64,000 nucleotides of DNA from Mucilaginibacter sp. PPCGB 2223 (GTDB lineage: Bacteria; Bacteroidota; Bacteroidia; Sphingobacteriales; Sphingobacteriaceae): NCBI RefSeq assembly GCF_001705515.1, contig NZ_MDJS01000004.1, positions 434,001 through 498,000 of the forward strand. Direction: 5' to 3'. The translations under genes and the position numbers were made by a program. Below the pieces are notes generated by a model that saw only the letters and a list, made by a program, of their open reading frames with translations, made no database searches and was not told the DNA's origin. Positions 46,314-55,896 of this stretch are shown one piece after another. How positions within the stretch are numbered: the stretch's first letter is position 1; every line of letters begins with the position of its first letter.

Positions 46314-46544
46314 TAAGCGGCCAACCGCTGTAAATTTTTCGAAGACGCCTTCGGTATGCGGGGCATCTTTCAGTTCGTCGGTCAAATCCTGTCCGGCCCA
46401 GTGTTCGTAGTGTTTACCGTTGCGCCATAAGCGGCTTTCGGTAACGTCATAAATTACCCCAAGATAAGCCACCCATATCTGCGGCTTATCCTGCCCGTTG
46501 CGCAGGGCCAGCTGGCTTTTGGTGTATACCGGTAATTCATTCAC
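46308..46544 (-). CDS. Cytochrome b5-like heme protein
   Basis: 78 aa from GTG at 46544, which overlaps the cyclase stop as GTGAATGA; the frame could extend upstream to 46577. YTKSQLALRNGQ, WVAYLGVIYDVTES, HYEHWAGQDLTDEL and PHTEGVFEKF follow the cytochrome b5 pattern, with the two heme His in HYEHWAG and PHTE. HPGG is replaced by a divergent form. It could donate electrons to a carotenoid or lipid oxygenase, but none is encoded here. Confidence 0.82.
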   Translation of the reverse strand: MNELPVYTKSQLALRNGQDKPQIWVAYLGVIYDVTESRLWRNGKHYEHWAGQDLTDELKDAPHTEGVFEKFTAVGRLL

Positions 46545-47223
46545 CGCTCGCCACCCCCTTCTTACTAAAATATTCAAAAAAACCTACGTTCATTAGCAGT
46601 AAGGCCATCAGGTAAAAATGATCCTCGAAAGGGATGGCCCATACCCTGTTGCCCAGGGTTTGGGTTTTGCTGTATAATACCACCGGTATTGAGGTAAGTG
46701 CGCCATTAACCATATAGAACGGTACGAGCGCTACTACGTACATGATGTAAAAACGGTTGAGCCAGCGCCGGCGCAAAACGTATTCGAACAAAATGATCAG
46801 CACCAGCAGCAGGCTGAAAGTAACCAGGGGGTATAACCTGCCATAATCGAAGATGATGATAAGTATGGATAATATCCCCAGCGCTCCCGAGATGACCTCG
46901 CATACCATATCGCTCAGCATGTATTTGAGGTAATGATTAAGGCAGGCATAAATAAATATGCAGGCAAAAGGCACGGTTAAAAAGAACAGCACTTCTTCGA
47001 CCGGGAGTTGAAAAACAGTGATGCCCAAAATGTATTTCGGGTTAAAACTCCACACGCCTTTAAGCGTAAACAGTACATCCCACACTAAAAAAAACAAACC
47101 GGTGATGGCCATACCCGGCCAGATGAACTTCCAGCTTTTATAAAAGGCCACCCGCTTATCAAACGATAACGCCACCGGGAATACGATGGTTAAAAGGTTG
47201 ATGAGCAGGTAAGTGTACTTCAT
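46537..47223 (-). CDS. Lycopene cyclase, CrtYcd-type
   Basis: 228 aa with about seven helices and two copies of the lycopene cyclase domain: the first with WDVLFTLKGVWSFNPKYILG and PVEEVLFFL, the second with WAIPFEDHFYLM. The CrtYc and CrtYd halves are fused in one chain. It cyclises lycopene ends towards beta-carotene. The start overlaps the preceding stop as ATGA. Confidence 0.9.
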   Translation of the reverse strand: MKYTYLLINLLTIVFPVALSFDKRVAFYKSWKFIWPGMAITGLFFLVWDVLFTLKGVWSFNPKYILGITVFQLPVEEVLFFLTVPFACIFIYACLNHYLKYMLSDMVCEVISGALGILSILIIIFDYGRLYPLVTFSLLLVLIILFEYVLRRRWLNRFYIMYVVALVPFYMVNGALTSIPVVLYSKTQTLGNRVWAIPFEDHFYLMALLLMNVGFFEYFSKKGVASGE

Positions 47224-47762
47224 GAGATAGCAGCTAAGTGTTTATGCAAGGTTTCAATTTCGGCCGGGCTGCACTGCTTCGAATCTATCAAAAACTTGAT
47301 CAGCTGAATAGTAAGCGGCTTGTTGGCCGTGCCGTAATTCTGTGCATTAAGCTGCCTGATCATCTCGTCCTTATCAGCCGTCAGATTTTTATTGTACCCT
47401 AAAAAGCCGGGAGCATTATGCTCGATAGAGAAGCGCAAAAAGCGGATCTCGATGTTATGCGGGTCGGCATCGACGGCTTGTTTTAAAACTTTTTCGGCAG
47501 CACCTAAATATTTGAGCTTGCTGTAGGGGTTCCAGCTGTGTTTGGCCTTTAACCCATCTAAAATACCCAGGTAGGCCACATATACCGGGGGCTTGTTGGG
47601 CATTTTATCCAGGGTGTTGTATAACGAATCGGTGGTTTTGCCGCTGTTAAGTGCAAGCACCATTTTTTGGCGCAGCTGTTTGAGTTCGGCGGGCGAATCA
47701 GCCTGGGCGTAAGCATCTGCGGCAAACGCGGTAATTAAGAATAAACATAAAAGCCTCTTCAT
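47220..47762 (-). CDS. Exported protein of unknown function in the carotenoid locus
   Basis: 180 aa. A signal peptide ends AADAYA; the rest is helical and Lys/Leu-rich with no recognised motif (KLKYLGAAEKVLKQAVDADP reads like a TPR-like helix pair). It overlaps crtB and the cyclase by ATGA on both sides, so it is translated with them. A role in carotenoid handling is inferred only from position. Confidence 0.75.
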   Translation of the reverse strand: MKRLLCLFLITAFAADAYAQADSPAELKQLRQKMVLALNSGKTTDSLYNTLDKMPNKPPVYVAYLGILDGLKAKHSWNPYSKLKYLGAAEKVLKQAVDADPHNIEIRFLRFSIEHNAPGFLGYNKNLTADKDEMIRQLNAQNYGTANKPLTIQLIKFLIDSKQCSPAEIETLHKHLAAIS

Positions 47763-48625
47763 ATCCTATTCAGTTTTTGCTGTACCAGGGCTTTTATATA
47801 AAGCGCCATTTTTTGCCCATCCGGTATGCGGATACGTTTTTGCAGGACGATGCTGGCTGGTGTCAGCCTGATCTTTTTAAATAACTCAAGATAATAAACG
47901 TAAGCTATATAAACACCAAGTTTGGCTCCATCCGGCAACTGCCTGATGCCGCTAAGAGCATCGTCGAGATCGGTTTGGATATCGGCCTCGATGATCTTTT
48001 TATCGCTTTCGCCAAAGCGGCCCAGATCGACGCCCGGGAAATATACCCGGCCACGCTCCCCGAAATCCGCTTTAATATCGCGCAAAAAGTTGATCTTTTG
48101 AAAAGCCGAACCCAGGCTGCGTGCTTTAGGTATCAGCGCGCTGTACAGGGTTTTATCATCCTCGCAAAAAATGCGCAGGCACATCAATCCGATCACCTCT
48201 GCCGAACCGTAAATATATTGCTGATAACCTTCTTCATTATAAATGGTTTTATCCAGGTCCATCTCCATTGAGAGCAGGAAAGCCTCTATCAGGCCGGGCT
48301 CTAACCGGTAACGATGAACGGTGAGCTGGAAAGCCTGCAGTACCGGGTTAAGGCTGATGCGTTGTTGAATTGCACTGAAAGTAGCCTCTCGGAAGCCGGC
48401 AATTAAAGTTGCTTTATCCTGGTCGTGAAAGGTATCCACAATTTCATCGGCATAGCGTACAAAGCCGTAAATGGCATAAATGGCATCGCGAAAGCGTTTA
48501 TCAAAAGCTTTGATACCCAAACTGAACGAGGTGCTGTAATTATTGGTTATCAGCTTACTGCACTCGAAACAGGTTTTGTTGAACAGGTCAATTTGATTGG
48601 GCATGCTGTGTACAAATTTAGCCAT
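47759..48625 (-). CDS. crtB: Phytoene synthase
   Basis: 288 aa trans-isoprenyl-diphosphate synthase head-to-head family. The Asp-rich motifs are DEIVD (YADEIVDTF, about 61) and DIKAD (LRDIKADF, about 185). It joins two geranylgeranyl diphosphates to phytoene. A later ATG at 48604 is an alternative start. It is first in a four-gene coupled unit. Confidence 0.93.
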   Translation of the reverse strand: MAKFVHSMPNQIDLFNKTCFECSKLITNNYSTSFSLGIKAFDKRFRDAIYAIYGFVRYADEIVDTFHDQDKATLIAGFREATFSAIQQRISLNPVLQAFQLTVHRYRLEPGLIEAFLLSMEMDLDKTIYNEEGYQQYIYGSAEVIGLMCLRIFCEDDKTLYSALIPKARSLGSAFQKINFLRDIKADFGERGRVYFPGVDLGRFGESDKKIIEADIQTDLDDALSGIRQLPDGAKLGVYIAYVYYLELFKKIRLTPASIVLQKRIRIPDGQKMALYIKALVQQKLNRI

Positions 48626-48673
48626 AAATTGTGCATATTTTTTGCCTTAGGTGCGATGACCGCGTAAAAGTGA

Positions 48674-48693
48674 TATAACATAAATATGTCATA
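48674..48693. promoter_or_regulatory. Imperfect palindrome between divergent carotenoid transcripts
   Basis: TATAACATAAATATGTCATA, 9-bp arms around AA, one mismatch. It lies 49 nt upstream of crtB and 64 nt upstream of the thioredoxin gene, a place for a shared regulator. Confidence 0.35.
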
Positions 48694-48756
48694 GTTTATT
48701 ATTGCGGATGAACGGGTTTAAATTATACCTAACTTGCTTTATCAAAACGATTTATC

Positions 48757-49353
48757 ATGAAAAAATTATTGGTATTACTCACCGTTTTTAGTTTCGCGTT
48801 TGTGGCTGGGGCCCTTGCGCAAACTGCAATGCCATCGTCCGAAAGTGTTTTAAAACAGGCCTATGCGCAGGCCACTAAAGAAAATAAAAAGGTAATGCTT
48901 ATTTTCCACGCTTCGTGGTGCGGCTGGTGTAAAAAAATGGAAGCCAGCTTGAACGACCCGGCCTGCAAGAAGTTTTTCGACGATAATTATGTGATAACCA
49001 CGCTTGATGTGATGGAGCAACCAGCCAAGGCGAGCCTCGAAAACCCCGGATCGTTAGATGTGCTCAAAAAATTTAAAGGCGAAAAATCAGGTTTGCCGTT
49101 TTGGACGATACTCGACGCAAACGGTACTTTACTGGCCGATAGCCAGATGCGCCCGGCAGGAGCATCATTAGATACACCTGGCGAAAGCGTGGGCTGCCCT
49201 GCCAGCGAAAAAGAGGTTGCTTATTTTAGCGGCATACTGAAAAAGACATCGAACCTGAACGACGATCAACTGGCCGTTATTGCCAAACGCTTTGCGCAAA
49301 ACAAACCGGTGCCCACACCACGTACCGCGGCAACAACGCCATCACCAAATTGA
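48757..49353 (+). CDS. Exported thioredoxin-family protein
   Basis: 198 aa with a signal peptide ending AGALAQ. The active site is CGWC (Cys55 and Cys58) in HASWCGWCKKMEASL, of the thioredoxin_7/DUF255-like type. It has a Pro/Thr-rich tail. A periplasmic thiol-disulfide role is likely. It precedes crtI by 53 nt on the same strand. Confidence 0.88.
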   Translation: MKKLLVLLTVFSFAFVAGALAQTAMPSSESVLKQAYAQATKENKKVMLIFHASWCGWCKKMEASLNDPACKKFFDDNYVITTLDVMEQPAKASLENPGSLDVLKKFKGEKSGLPFWTILDANGTLLADSQMRPAGASLDTPGESVGCPASEKEVAYFSGILKKTSNLNDDQLAVIAKRFAQNKPVPTPRTAATTPSPN

Positions 49354-49406
49354 TTTATTGCAGGCACATACACTAACAAATTGCTACTTTAGGCTCGTTG
49401 TAGCCT

Positions 49407-50897
49407 ATGGATAAGCCCAAACATATTATCGTTATCGGCGCCGGTTTTGCCGGGTTATCGGCAGCTTCGGTTTTGGCCAAAGCAGGTAATAAAGTAACTG
49501 TTTTAGAAAAGAACGACCAGCCCGGCGGCCGTGCGCGCGTCTGGAAAAAAGATGGTTTTACTTTTGATATGGGGCCAAGCTGGTACTGGATGCCCGATGT
49601 TTTTGAGAACTATTTTGCGCTGTTCGGCAAAAAGATTTCCGATTATTATGAGTTGAAAAGGCTCGACCCGGGCTACCATATTTATTTTGGAGAGGACGAC
49701 CAGATGGATATCCCGGCAGATATGCAGGTGCTGGAAGTTTTGTTTGAGGAGATAGAGCCGGGCAGCAGCATGGCTCTGCGCGAATTTTTAAAACAGGCCG
49801 GGTACAAGTACAAAGTTGCCATGGGCGACTATGTTTTCAGGCCGTCGCACTCCATTACCGAATTTATTGATCTGAAGCTGATCATCCAGAGTTTGCGGAT
49901 ACAGATGCTGGGCAATATGAGCAAACATGTGCGCCGGCATTTTAAAAACCCGAAGCTGGTAAAATTGCTGGAGTTCCCGGTATTGTTTTTGGGCGCAACG
50001 CCGCAAAATACCCCGGCCATGTACAGCCTGATGAACTACGCCGACCTGGTATTGGGCACCTGGTACCCCATGGGTGGCATGCACGAAATTGTAAAAGCCA
50101 TGGTTGCTGTTGCGGAGGAACTGGGCGTGGAGATCAGGCTAAATACCGAAGTAACAAAGATCAATATCTACAACAAACGCGCGCGAAGTGTGGAGACAAC
50201 GCAAGGCATGATCGAAGCCGATTTCATTATCGCCGGAGCTGATTATGCACATGTAGACCAGCAGTTGGTTGAGAAGAAGCATCGCAATTACGATGAGCAA
50301 TACTGGGATACACGGACTATGTCGCCTTCAAGTTTGCTGTTTTATATCGGCACCAATAAAAAAGTAGCAGATATACAGCATCATAACCTGTTTTTTGACG
50401 AAGACTTTGAGCAGCATGCGGCCGATATTTACGCCGACCCGAAATGGCCGGGTAAACCGCTGTTTTATGTTTGCTGCCCATCAAAAACTGATACCACGGT
50501 AGCGCCTGCAGGTTGCGAAAACCTGTTCTTTTTAATGCCCATTGCTCCGGGCCTGACCGATGATGAACAAACCCGCGAAAAGTATTTTGGAGTGATGATG
50601 GACCGCTTTGAAAAGGTAACCGGGCAAAACATCCGCGAAAACATTATTGTAAAACGAAGCTATGCATTGAACGATTTTCAATCGGATTATCACTCGTACA
50701 AAGGCAATGCCTATGGCCTGGCTAATACCTTAAAACAAACTGCGTTTTTAAAACCGGCCATGCGTGCAAAGCATATCCGGAATATGCTGTATACCGGCCA
50801 GCTTACCGTGCCCGGGCCGGGTGTGCCACCGGCTATTATATCGGGGCAGGTGGCGGCTAAGGAGGCTATGAAGTTGCTTTTAATGTGCAAACGATAA
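49407..50897 (+). CDS. crtI: Phytoene desaturase
   Basis: 496 aa FAD-dependent CrtI. The dinucleotide-binding motif is IVIGAGFAGLSAASVLAKAG, followed by GGRARVW and FDMGPSWYWMPD. The C-terminal TVPGPGVPPAIISGQ is the family's end motif. It converts phytoene to lycopene for the cyclase encoded on the other strand. Confidence 0.94.
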   Translation: MDKPKHIIVIGAGFAGLSAASVLAKAGNKVTVLEKNDQPGGRARVWKKDGFTFDMGPSWYWMPDVFENYFALFGKKISDYYELKRLDPGYHIYFGEDDQMDIPADMQVLEVLFEEIEPGSSMALREFLKQAGYKYKVAMGDYVFRPSHSITEFIDLKLIIQSLRIQMLGNMSKHVRRHFKNPKLVKLLEFPVLFLGATPQNTPAMYSLMNYADLVLGTWYPMGGMHEIVKAMVAVAEELGVEIRLNTEVTKINIYNKRARSVETTQGMIEADFIIAGADYAHVDQQLVEKKHRNYDEQYWDTRTMSPSSLLFYIGTNKKVADIQHHNLFFDEDFEQHAADIYADPKWPGKPLFYVCCPSKTDTTVAPAGCENLFFLMPIAPGLTDDEQTREKYFGVMMDRFEKVTGQNIRENIIVKRSYALNDFQSDYHSYKGNAYGLANTLKQTAFLKPAMRAKHIRNMLYTGQLTVPGPGVPPAIISGQVAAKEAMKLLLMCKR

Positions 50898-51054
50898 GAT
50901 GTGCAAATTGCGTCAGGAAGCGTCTGCTTGTCGGCAGACAGGGATACCGTTTATGCCCGGTAAAACCAGTATCTGTTATAAAAATTAACTTGATCATGGT
51001 TTTAACAATATGTTGACAGAAACAATGAGTATAGTGCCAATCCATCCCTTAAAC

Positions 51055-51087
51055 GACAAATGCCCGCTATGTTCGCGGGCATTTGTC
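51055..51087. terminator. Strong hairpin between crtI and the sigma factor gene
   Basis: gacaaatgcccgc and gcgggcatttgtc form a perfect 13-bp stem with a 7-nt loop. It lies between convergent genes, so a shared bidirectional terminator is likely, although the U-tract is weak on both strands. Confidence 0.65.
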
Positions 51088-51121
51088 TATATGCAGATAT
51101 ATTGAGTTTAGTTTCAGGGGA

Positions 51122-51661
51122 TCAGTCTTCCTCGGCATATACTGGTCTTTTAATACCGTTATCGTAAGCTTTTAAATTCTTTTTTAGCAGCTTGCGTGCT
51201 ACGTGGATGCGGGTTTTAACGGTACCGATAGGGATATCCAGTTCGTCGGCAATTTCGTGGTATTTATGCCCTTCAAAATACATCGTAAAGGGTACGTAGT
51301 AGTCTTCGGGTAAGCGATCTAAAGCTTTTTTGATATCGTCCATCACAAATTTGGCTTCGCCCTGATTTTTGGTTGAGCTGAATACCAGGTTTGGCGATGA
51401 TATCTCGTCAGACTTGGTAACAAAGGTGCTCATCTTAACAAAACGACGGTAATTGTTGATGAAAGTATTTTTCATGATGGTATATAACCAGCCTTTAAGG
51501 TTAGTGCCTTCTTTAAACTTATTATAATAAGTTATGGCTTTCAACATTGTATCCTGAACAAGGTCGTTAGCATCATCGGCGTCGTGAGTGAAGTGAAGTG
51601 CGTATGACCGCAATGAACCAGCCTGACGCAGTACCATGGTGTTAAACTCAATCTTTGTCAT
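51122..51661 (-). CDS. ECF-type RNA polymerase sigma factor
   Basis: 179 aa. Region 2 has FTHDADDANDLVQDTMLKA and region 4 has DIPIGTVKTRIHVARKLLKK. A single-TM anti-sigma gene is not adjacent. An AT-rich 264-nt region upstream (51662-51925) precedes it, with no further gene. Confidence 0.93.
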   Translation of the reverse strand: MTKIEFNTMVLRQAGSLRSYALHFTHDADDANDLVQDTMLKAITYYNKFKEGTNLKGWLYTIMKNTFINNYRRFVKMSTFVTKSDEISSPNLVFSSTKNQGEAKFVMDDIKKALDRLPEDYYVPFTMYFEGHKYHEIADELDIPIGTVKTRIHVARKLLKKNLKAYDNGIKRPVYAEED

Positions 51662-51925
51662 GTTGTTAATGTTTTAGTGATCAACTCTAAAACAAACATG
51701 ATACCGCTTTATTTAATAAGGAAACCAGGCGGTGTTACAATAGAGGCAAAAGCTCTTTTACAGCTTGTTTCTCAACTTATATAAAATTACAATTTGTTGA
51801 TAATTAGGCTATTTTTAAAAAAGTCAGCTAAAAACCGGACAGTGCAGGAGACACGATGTTCACAAAAACAGAATTTTTATACAGTGTATAGTTTTCTGTA
51901 TACTTTTTAAAACAGTTGGCTTTTA

Positions 51926-52939
51926 TTACAGAATATTTACTTCGCGCTGCAGGGTAACGCCGAATTTGGCCTGTACACTATCAATAATAGCTGCCGACAG
52001 GTCGAAGATCTCCTGCCCTGTTGCGCCGCCATGATTAACCAGCACCAGGGCCTGGTTTTTCCAGGTGCCGGTATGGCCTATTATCTTACCTTTCCAGCCG
52101 CATTGCTCGATGAGCCAGCCGGCCGCCAGTTTAACCAGGCCATCTCCGGCAGGGTAATGTACCACTTCGGGAAAGTTTGTCTTTACGGTTTCAAACTCTT
52201 CGCTGCTGATGACCGGGTTTTTAAAAAAGCTGCCCGCGTTGCCTATGGTCGACGGGTCGGGGAGTTTGGATACGCGGATATGCGATACCACATCGGATAT
52301 ATCTTTGATCGTTGGCGCGGTAATACCACGGTTAGTAAGTTCCTGTGCGATAGCGCCGTAACGGGTATTGATATCGGGAATGAGCGACAGTTTGAATTTT
52401 ACTCTGACAATAATGTACTGACCGGGCAGCTGTTTAAATATGCTTTCGCGATAAGCAAAATGGCAATCGGCTTTGCTGAAGGTTTTAAAGGTACCGGTAG
52501 CGATCTCGAATGCCTCGCACGAATCGAATACATCTTTGAGTTCCACACCGTACGCGCCGATGTTTTGGATGGGCGATGCGCCGACCGAACCTGGTATGAG
52601 GCTCAGGTTTTCGACACCGGCAAATTGCCATTTAACGCAGTACTGTACAAATTCGTTCCAAACTTCGCCTGCGCCGGCTTCTACAAAAACTTCGTTGTGA
52701 TTGATGCGGTGTTCGATGCCGCGGATATTCATCCGGATAACCAGTCCGTCGAAATCCCGGGTAAGTAGCAGATTGCTGCCGCCACCCAGTACCAGGCGCC
52801 CGGTGGTTTTCCATTGCGGGTCCATAAAAAGCTCAACCAGGTCGCCGGCATGATCGATCTCTACAAAATAACGGGCATTGGCGTCGATACCAAAGGTGTT
52901 AAAGTTTTTAAGCGATACGTTTTGGTGGATCTGCAGCAT
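51926..52939 (-). CDS. murB: UDP-N-acetylenolpyruvoylglucosamine reductase
   Basis: 337 aa. FAD-binding signs are LVLGGGSNLLLT and IPGSVGASPIQNIGAYG, and the catalytic Ser lies in GNAGSFFKNP. MurB makes UDP-MurNAc for peptidoglycan. It starts NTFGIDANARYF after a short lead, and its length matches type I MurB. Confidence 0.95.
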   Translation of the reverse strand: MLQIHQNVSLKNFNTFGIDANARYFVEIDHAGDLVELFMDPQWKTTGRLVLGGGSNLLLTRDFDGLVIRMNIRGIEHRINHNEVFVEAGAGEVWNEFVQYCVKWQFAGVENLSLIPGSVGASPIQNIGAYGVELKDVFDSCEAFEIATGTFKTFSKADCHFAYRESIFKQLPGQYIIVRVKFKLSLIPDINTRYGAIAQELTNRGITAPTIKDISDVVSHIRVSKLPDPSTIGNAGSFFKNPVISSEEFETVKTNFPEVVHYPAGDGLVKLAAGWLIEQCGWKGKIIGHTGTWKNQALVLVNHGGATGQEIFDLSAAIIDSVQAKFGVTLQREVNIL

Positions 52940-52974
52940 AGTATCTAAAATATAAATTTATAACAAAGCTTTTC

Positions 52975-53092
52975 AATTCCCTCCTCGGGGAGGGGTGCGA
53001 TGGGCTGTGATGTGGCAGGGAGGGGTTTATTTGTGGCTATGACGTAGAAACCCCTCCCTACACCCTCCCAAGGGAGGGAATCGCACATGCCA
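52975..53092. repeat. Palindromic cccctcc-type intergenic element
   Basis: attccctcctcggggagggg at the left and ccctcccaagggagggaat at the right frame an inner ggaggggttt and aaacccctcc pair. The whole can fold as a long hairpin between murB and the GT39 gene. Confidence 0.6.
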
Positions 53093-53117
53093 ATGCTTTT
53101 ATCGTGATTTAATCTTT

Positions 53118-54848
53118 TTAATTCTTGTCCTTTTTTACTGATAATATATTGACCAAATAAAAATGATCGAGCGTTTTGTAGCGCTGTTTCTCTAAAATAA
53201 ACGGTAAAGTTAAGTTCTCCTGCGGATAGTCGTCAAAAGCCTTGATCACCGTATAGTTAACCTTCTGATAATCCATTTGTTTAACCAGATTATCGTCGAT
53301 CAGGACGACCGCGTTTGGGTCGACAGGTTTTGCCAGTAACCTGCTTAGCGATGTTACCTCGATGGGCCTTGGTATATAAAACGGAAAAGCGTTAGGGATA
53401 GCGCAGATCACGATGATTGGCTTATCGGCCAGGTGCTCGTTAACATAGGCTGACGCCTGTACTTCGGGCTTGTAACGGAGCAGAACCGGATAAACCACCG
53501 ATATAAAATAAGCATTTAGCCAAACGGCCACGCAACAGGTAAATAAAAACAGGCTGTAATATACCGATCGCCCGTTTTTATAAATGTACCAGGTTAATAA
53601 ACCCAAGGCGAGCGTAATGGCCGAAAACGTTAAAAACCGCCCGGGCGAGAAAATAAAGTTGAGCCCGATAAAGGCTATGATCAATAAACCTGTAACAATA
53701 TACTGCGTGATCTTGAAAAATTTACCCTTGTTTGTGCTGATGACGTTTTGTACGTAAACCGCTGTGATAATGGAAAATAACGGGAACAGGATATTGGTAT
53801 AAAAAGGCAGCTGGAATGCAGAAATAGAGAAGATGAACAGCATTACCCCGGCGCCGGAGATGCATACATACTCGGGCATCCGGATGCGGCTGACCATTTT
53901 TTTGATGGTAAAGAACACCGACGCATAAAACAGGAAGCACCAGGGCGCATAGGCCCAGAGCAGCGTGTGTAAAAAGAAGAAATAGCTGCCATCATCGCGC
54001 TTAATATAACCAGTGCTGTTAAAGCGGCCGAACTGGCTATCCCACAAAAACCATTTGATACCCGATACGCCCTTGCGATGAAATACCGTTTTTTCGGGGT
54101 GCAGGTCGAACTGGGTATATAAAGTGTATATCTCGGGCAAAACAAATATCGCGGTAAGCGCCACGGCAAACAGCCATCGCCATTGAAACAGGCCTTTAAA
54201 ATCGCCTTTAAAAATATAATCGCCGATGATGGCAAAACCGATGGGGATGAGCAGGTAGATACCCTTGGTCATCACCGCGCAGCCGGCAAACAGCGAGCCT
54301 AAAAGCAGATCGCGTAAGCCAAACTTTTCCTTCAACCCATAAAAATGATAAACACTGCCCATCAGCAGGCCCATAATATAAGGCTCGGCACGCACATCGG
54401 TGTTCGACATGATGGTGTGCTGGGCGGTGAGCAGGATGAGCACGGCGATCAGCGCGGTTTCGACACCGTAAAACTTTTTGGCCAGTTTATAGGTGTAGAT
54501 AACCGACATAAAATAGAAACAGAGCGCGGGCAGCTTATAAGCCACGGTATTAATGCCAAATATTTTAAAGCTGACAGCAATAACCCAGAACGGGAAATGC
54601 GGCTTATCCAGCCAGTCGACTCCCTGGAACATCAGGTTGGCGTAATTATGGCTCTCCACCATATTACGGGCAATCAACCCGTACAGGCCCGGATCATCAG
54701 TAAAAAATTTAGTGGTAATGCCCGCAATGTTGATCAGGATGCCTAAGATGAAAACCAGCAAGAATGGCCGGTTTTTAGCTGATAACAGGTATTGATACGC
54801 TGAGCTGTAAGCGAATAAAGAATGATTGATTGAAGGCTGATCGTTCAC
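53118..54848 (-). CDS. Glycosyltransferase family 39-like (PMT/ArnT) membrane protein
   Basis: 576 aa, about twelve helices. The first outer loop has FFTDDPGLYG (acidic pair), the next LDKPHFPFW, then DVRAEPYIMG, the PMT/ArnT pattern. It probably transfers a lipid-linked sugar to a surface acceptor such as lipid A. The likely start is GTG at 54848. Confidence 0.85.
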   Translation of the reverse strand: MNDQPSINHSLFAYSSAYQYLLSAKNRPFLLVFILGILINIAGITTKFFTDDPGLYGLIARNMVESHNYANLMFQGVDWLDKPHFPFWVIAVSFKIFGINTVAYKLPALCFYFMSVIYTYKLAKKFYGVETALIAVLILLTAQHTIMSNTDVRAEPYIMGLLMGSVYHFYGLKEKFGLRDLLLGSLFAGCAVMTKGIYLLIPIGFAIIGDYIFKGDFKGLFQWRWLFAVALTAIFVLPEIYTLYTQFDLHPEKTVFHRKGVSGIKWFLWDSQFGRFNSTGYIKRDDGSYFFFLHTLLWAYAPWCFLFYASVFFTIKKMVSRIRMPEYVCISGAGVMLFIFSISAFQLPFYTNILFPLFSIITAVYVQNVISTNKGKFFKITQYIVTGLLIIAFIGLNFIFSPGRFLTFSAITLALGLLTWYIYKNGRSVYYSLFLFTCCVAVWLNAYFISVVYPVLLRYKPEVQASAYVNEHLADKPIIVICAIPNAFPFYIPRPIEVTSLSRLLAKPVDPNAVVLIDDNLVKQMDYQKVNYTVIKAFDDYPQENLTLPFILEKQRYKTLDHFYLVNILSVKKDKN

Positions 54849-54930
54849 TGCCTCAAAGATAACGGGATTGCATTGATTACTGAAAAATGATTATACGGAT
54901 TATTGAAAGCGGTTAAATGTACGGCAGATA

Positions 54931-55782
54931 TTATGACGACGATTTAAAAAGGCTTTTAAAAGCGTTTTTAATCTTCTTAAAAATATCTTGCTTACGGGGT
55001 TTGGGCTGCCCGTCATGCGTAATGCCGTGTTCAAAATTATATTCCAGAACTAACCCATATTGCCGCGTTGCTTCGTCGTCGGCTTGTTTAAGGCCCTCGA
55101 TAAAGGGGCGTGCCGAGCTGTTAAGCTGTGCATTTTGCGAAACGGTATAATAACGGCTCGGCTTTAAATACTTGCCATTATTATTGATCGGAAACTGGCC
55201 GTTCTCGCTAAACAGATCGATGTGGTAAATTTTAGGGTTAAGGGCCCGCAGGCGTTTGGTGCCTTCGCGCTCGTTACGCCAGGGGTGTTCTTTATATTTG
55301 AGCTGCTCGGCCAGGAATGACTTTTTCCAGACAGATACCTGGTGCGACATCAGGAACTTGCTTTCTTCATTATTCAATACCGAAACCGAAAGCCCATCGA
55401 TATAATTGCCTGTTGATGTGGTTTGGTATACATCGTTGCTGGAAAGCTTAAACAGGTTAATGTCTTTATCCAATGCCAAAGAAATAACCTTATTAATGGT
55501 TTCTGCCGATACAGGCCGGCTTAACCACATATCTTCCTGGAAATAGATAACGAACTCCTCGGGTATCTGGTTCAGGCCGTTCAACAGCCTGTCGCTCCAC
55601 TCGCCCTTACCGGTTTTAATGTTGGTAAAAAGGTCAGACGGATAATCAGTTTCTTCGGTAAGGAAATAATATTTGATGCCGATCTCATCAAAAGGCCAGT
55701 TGCGTTTAAAGAAATACTCAAAACCCCGGTACAACAGCTGGTACCTGTCGCAAGCGTGAACGATCAGGGCAATATTATTCAT
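54931..55782 (-). CDS. Glycosyltransferase-like protein
   Basis: 283 aa, not confidently named. NNIALIVHACDRYQLLYRGFEYF and EEFVIYFQEDMWLSRPV (a DxD-like EDMW site) suggest a GT-A-type transferase, and a basic tail (KKIKNAFKSLFKSSS) may bind the membrane. A TACATTTG element lies 7 nt before the ATG. Confidence 0.6.
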   Translation of the reverse strand: MNNIALIVHACDRYQLLYRGFEYFFKRNWPFDEIGIKYYFLTEETDYPSDLFTNIKTGKGEWSDRLLNGLNQIPEEFVIYFQEDMWLSRPVSAETINKVISLALDKDINLFKLSSNDVYQTTSTGNYIDGLSVSVLNNEESKFLMSHQVSVWKKSFLAEQLKYKEHPWRNEREGTKRLRALNPKIYHIDLFSENGQFPINNNGKYLKPSRYYTVSQNAQLNSSARPFIEGLKQADDEATRQYGLVLEYNFEHGITHDGQPKPRKQDIFKKIKNAFKSLFKSSS

Positions 55783-55789
55783 TAGGTTA

Positions 55790-55797
55790 CAAATGTA
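55790..55797 (-). promoter_or_regulatory. Predicted -7 element for the glycosyltransferase-like gene
   Basis: TACATTTG (TAnnTTTG) on the minus strand, ending 7 nt before the start codon at 55782. Confidence 0.4.
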
Positions 55798-55896
55798 ACT
55801 GATTGGTGATTTTGGTCAAGGAGAAATAGTTTATATATGTAAAGTCCCGGACAAACCAGGCCGGCTGCTTACTCAAAATGAAAAATCTTGTTTAAA

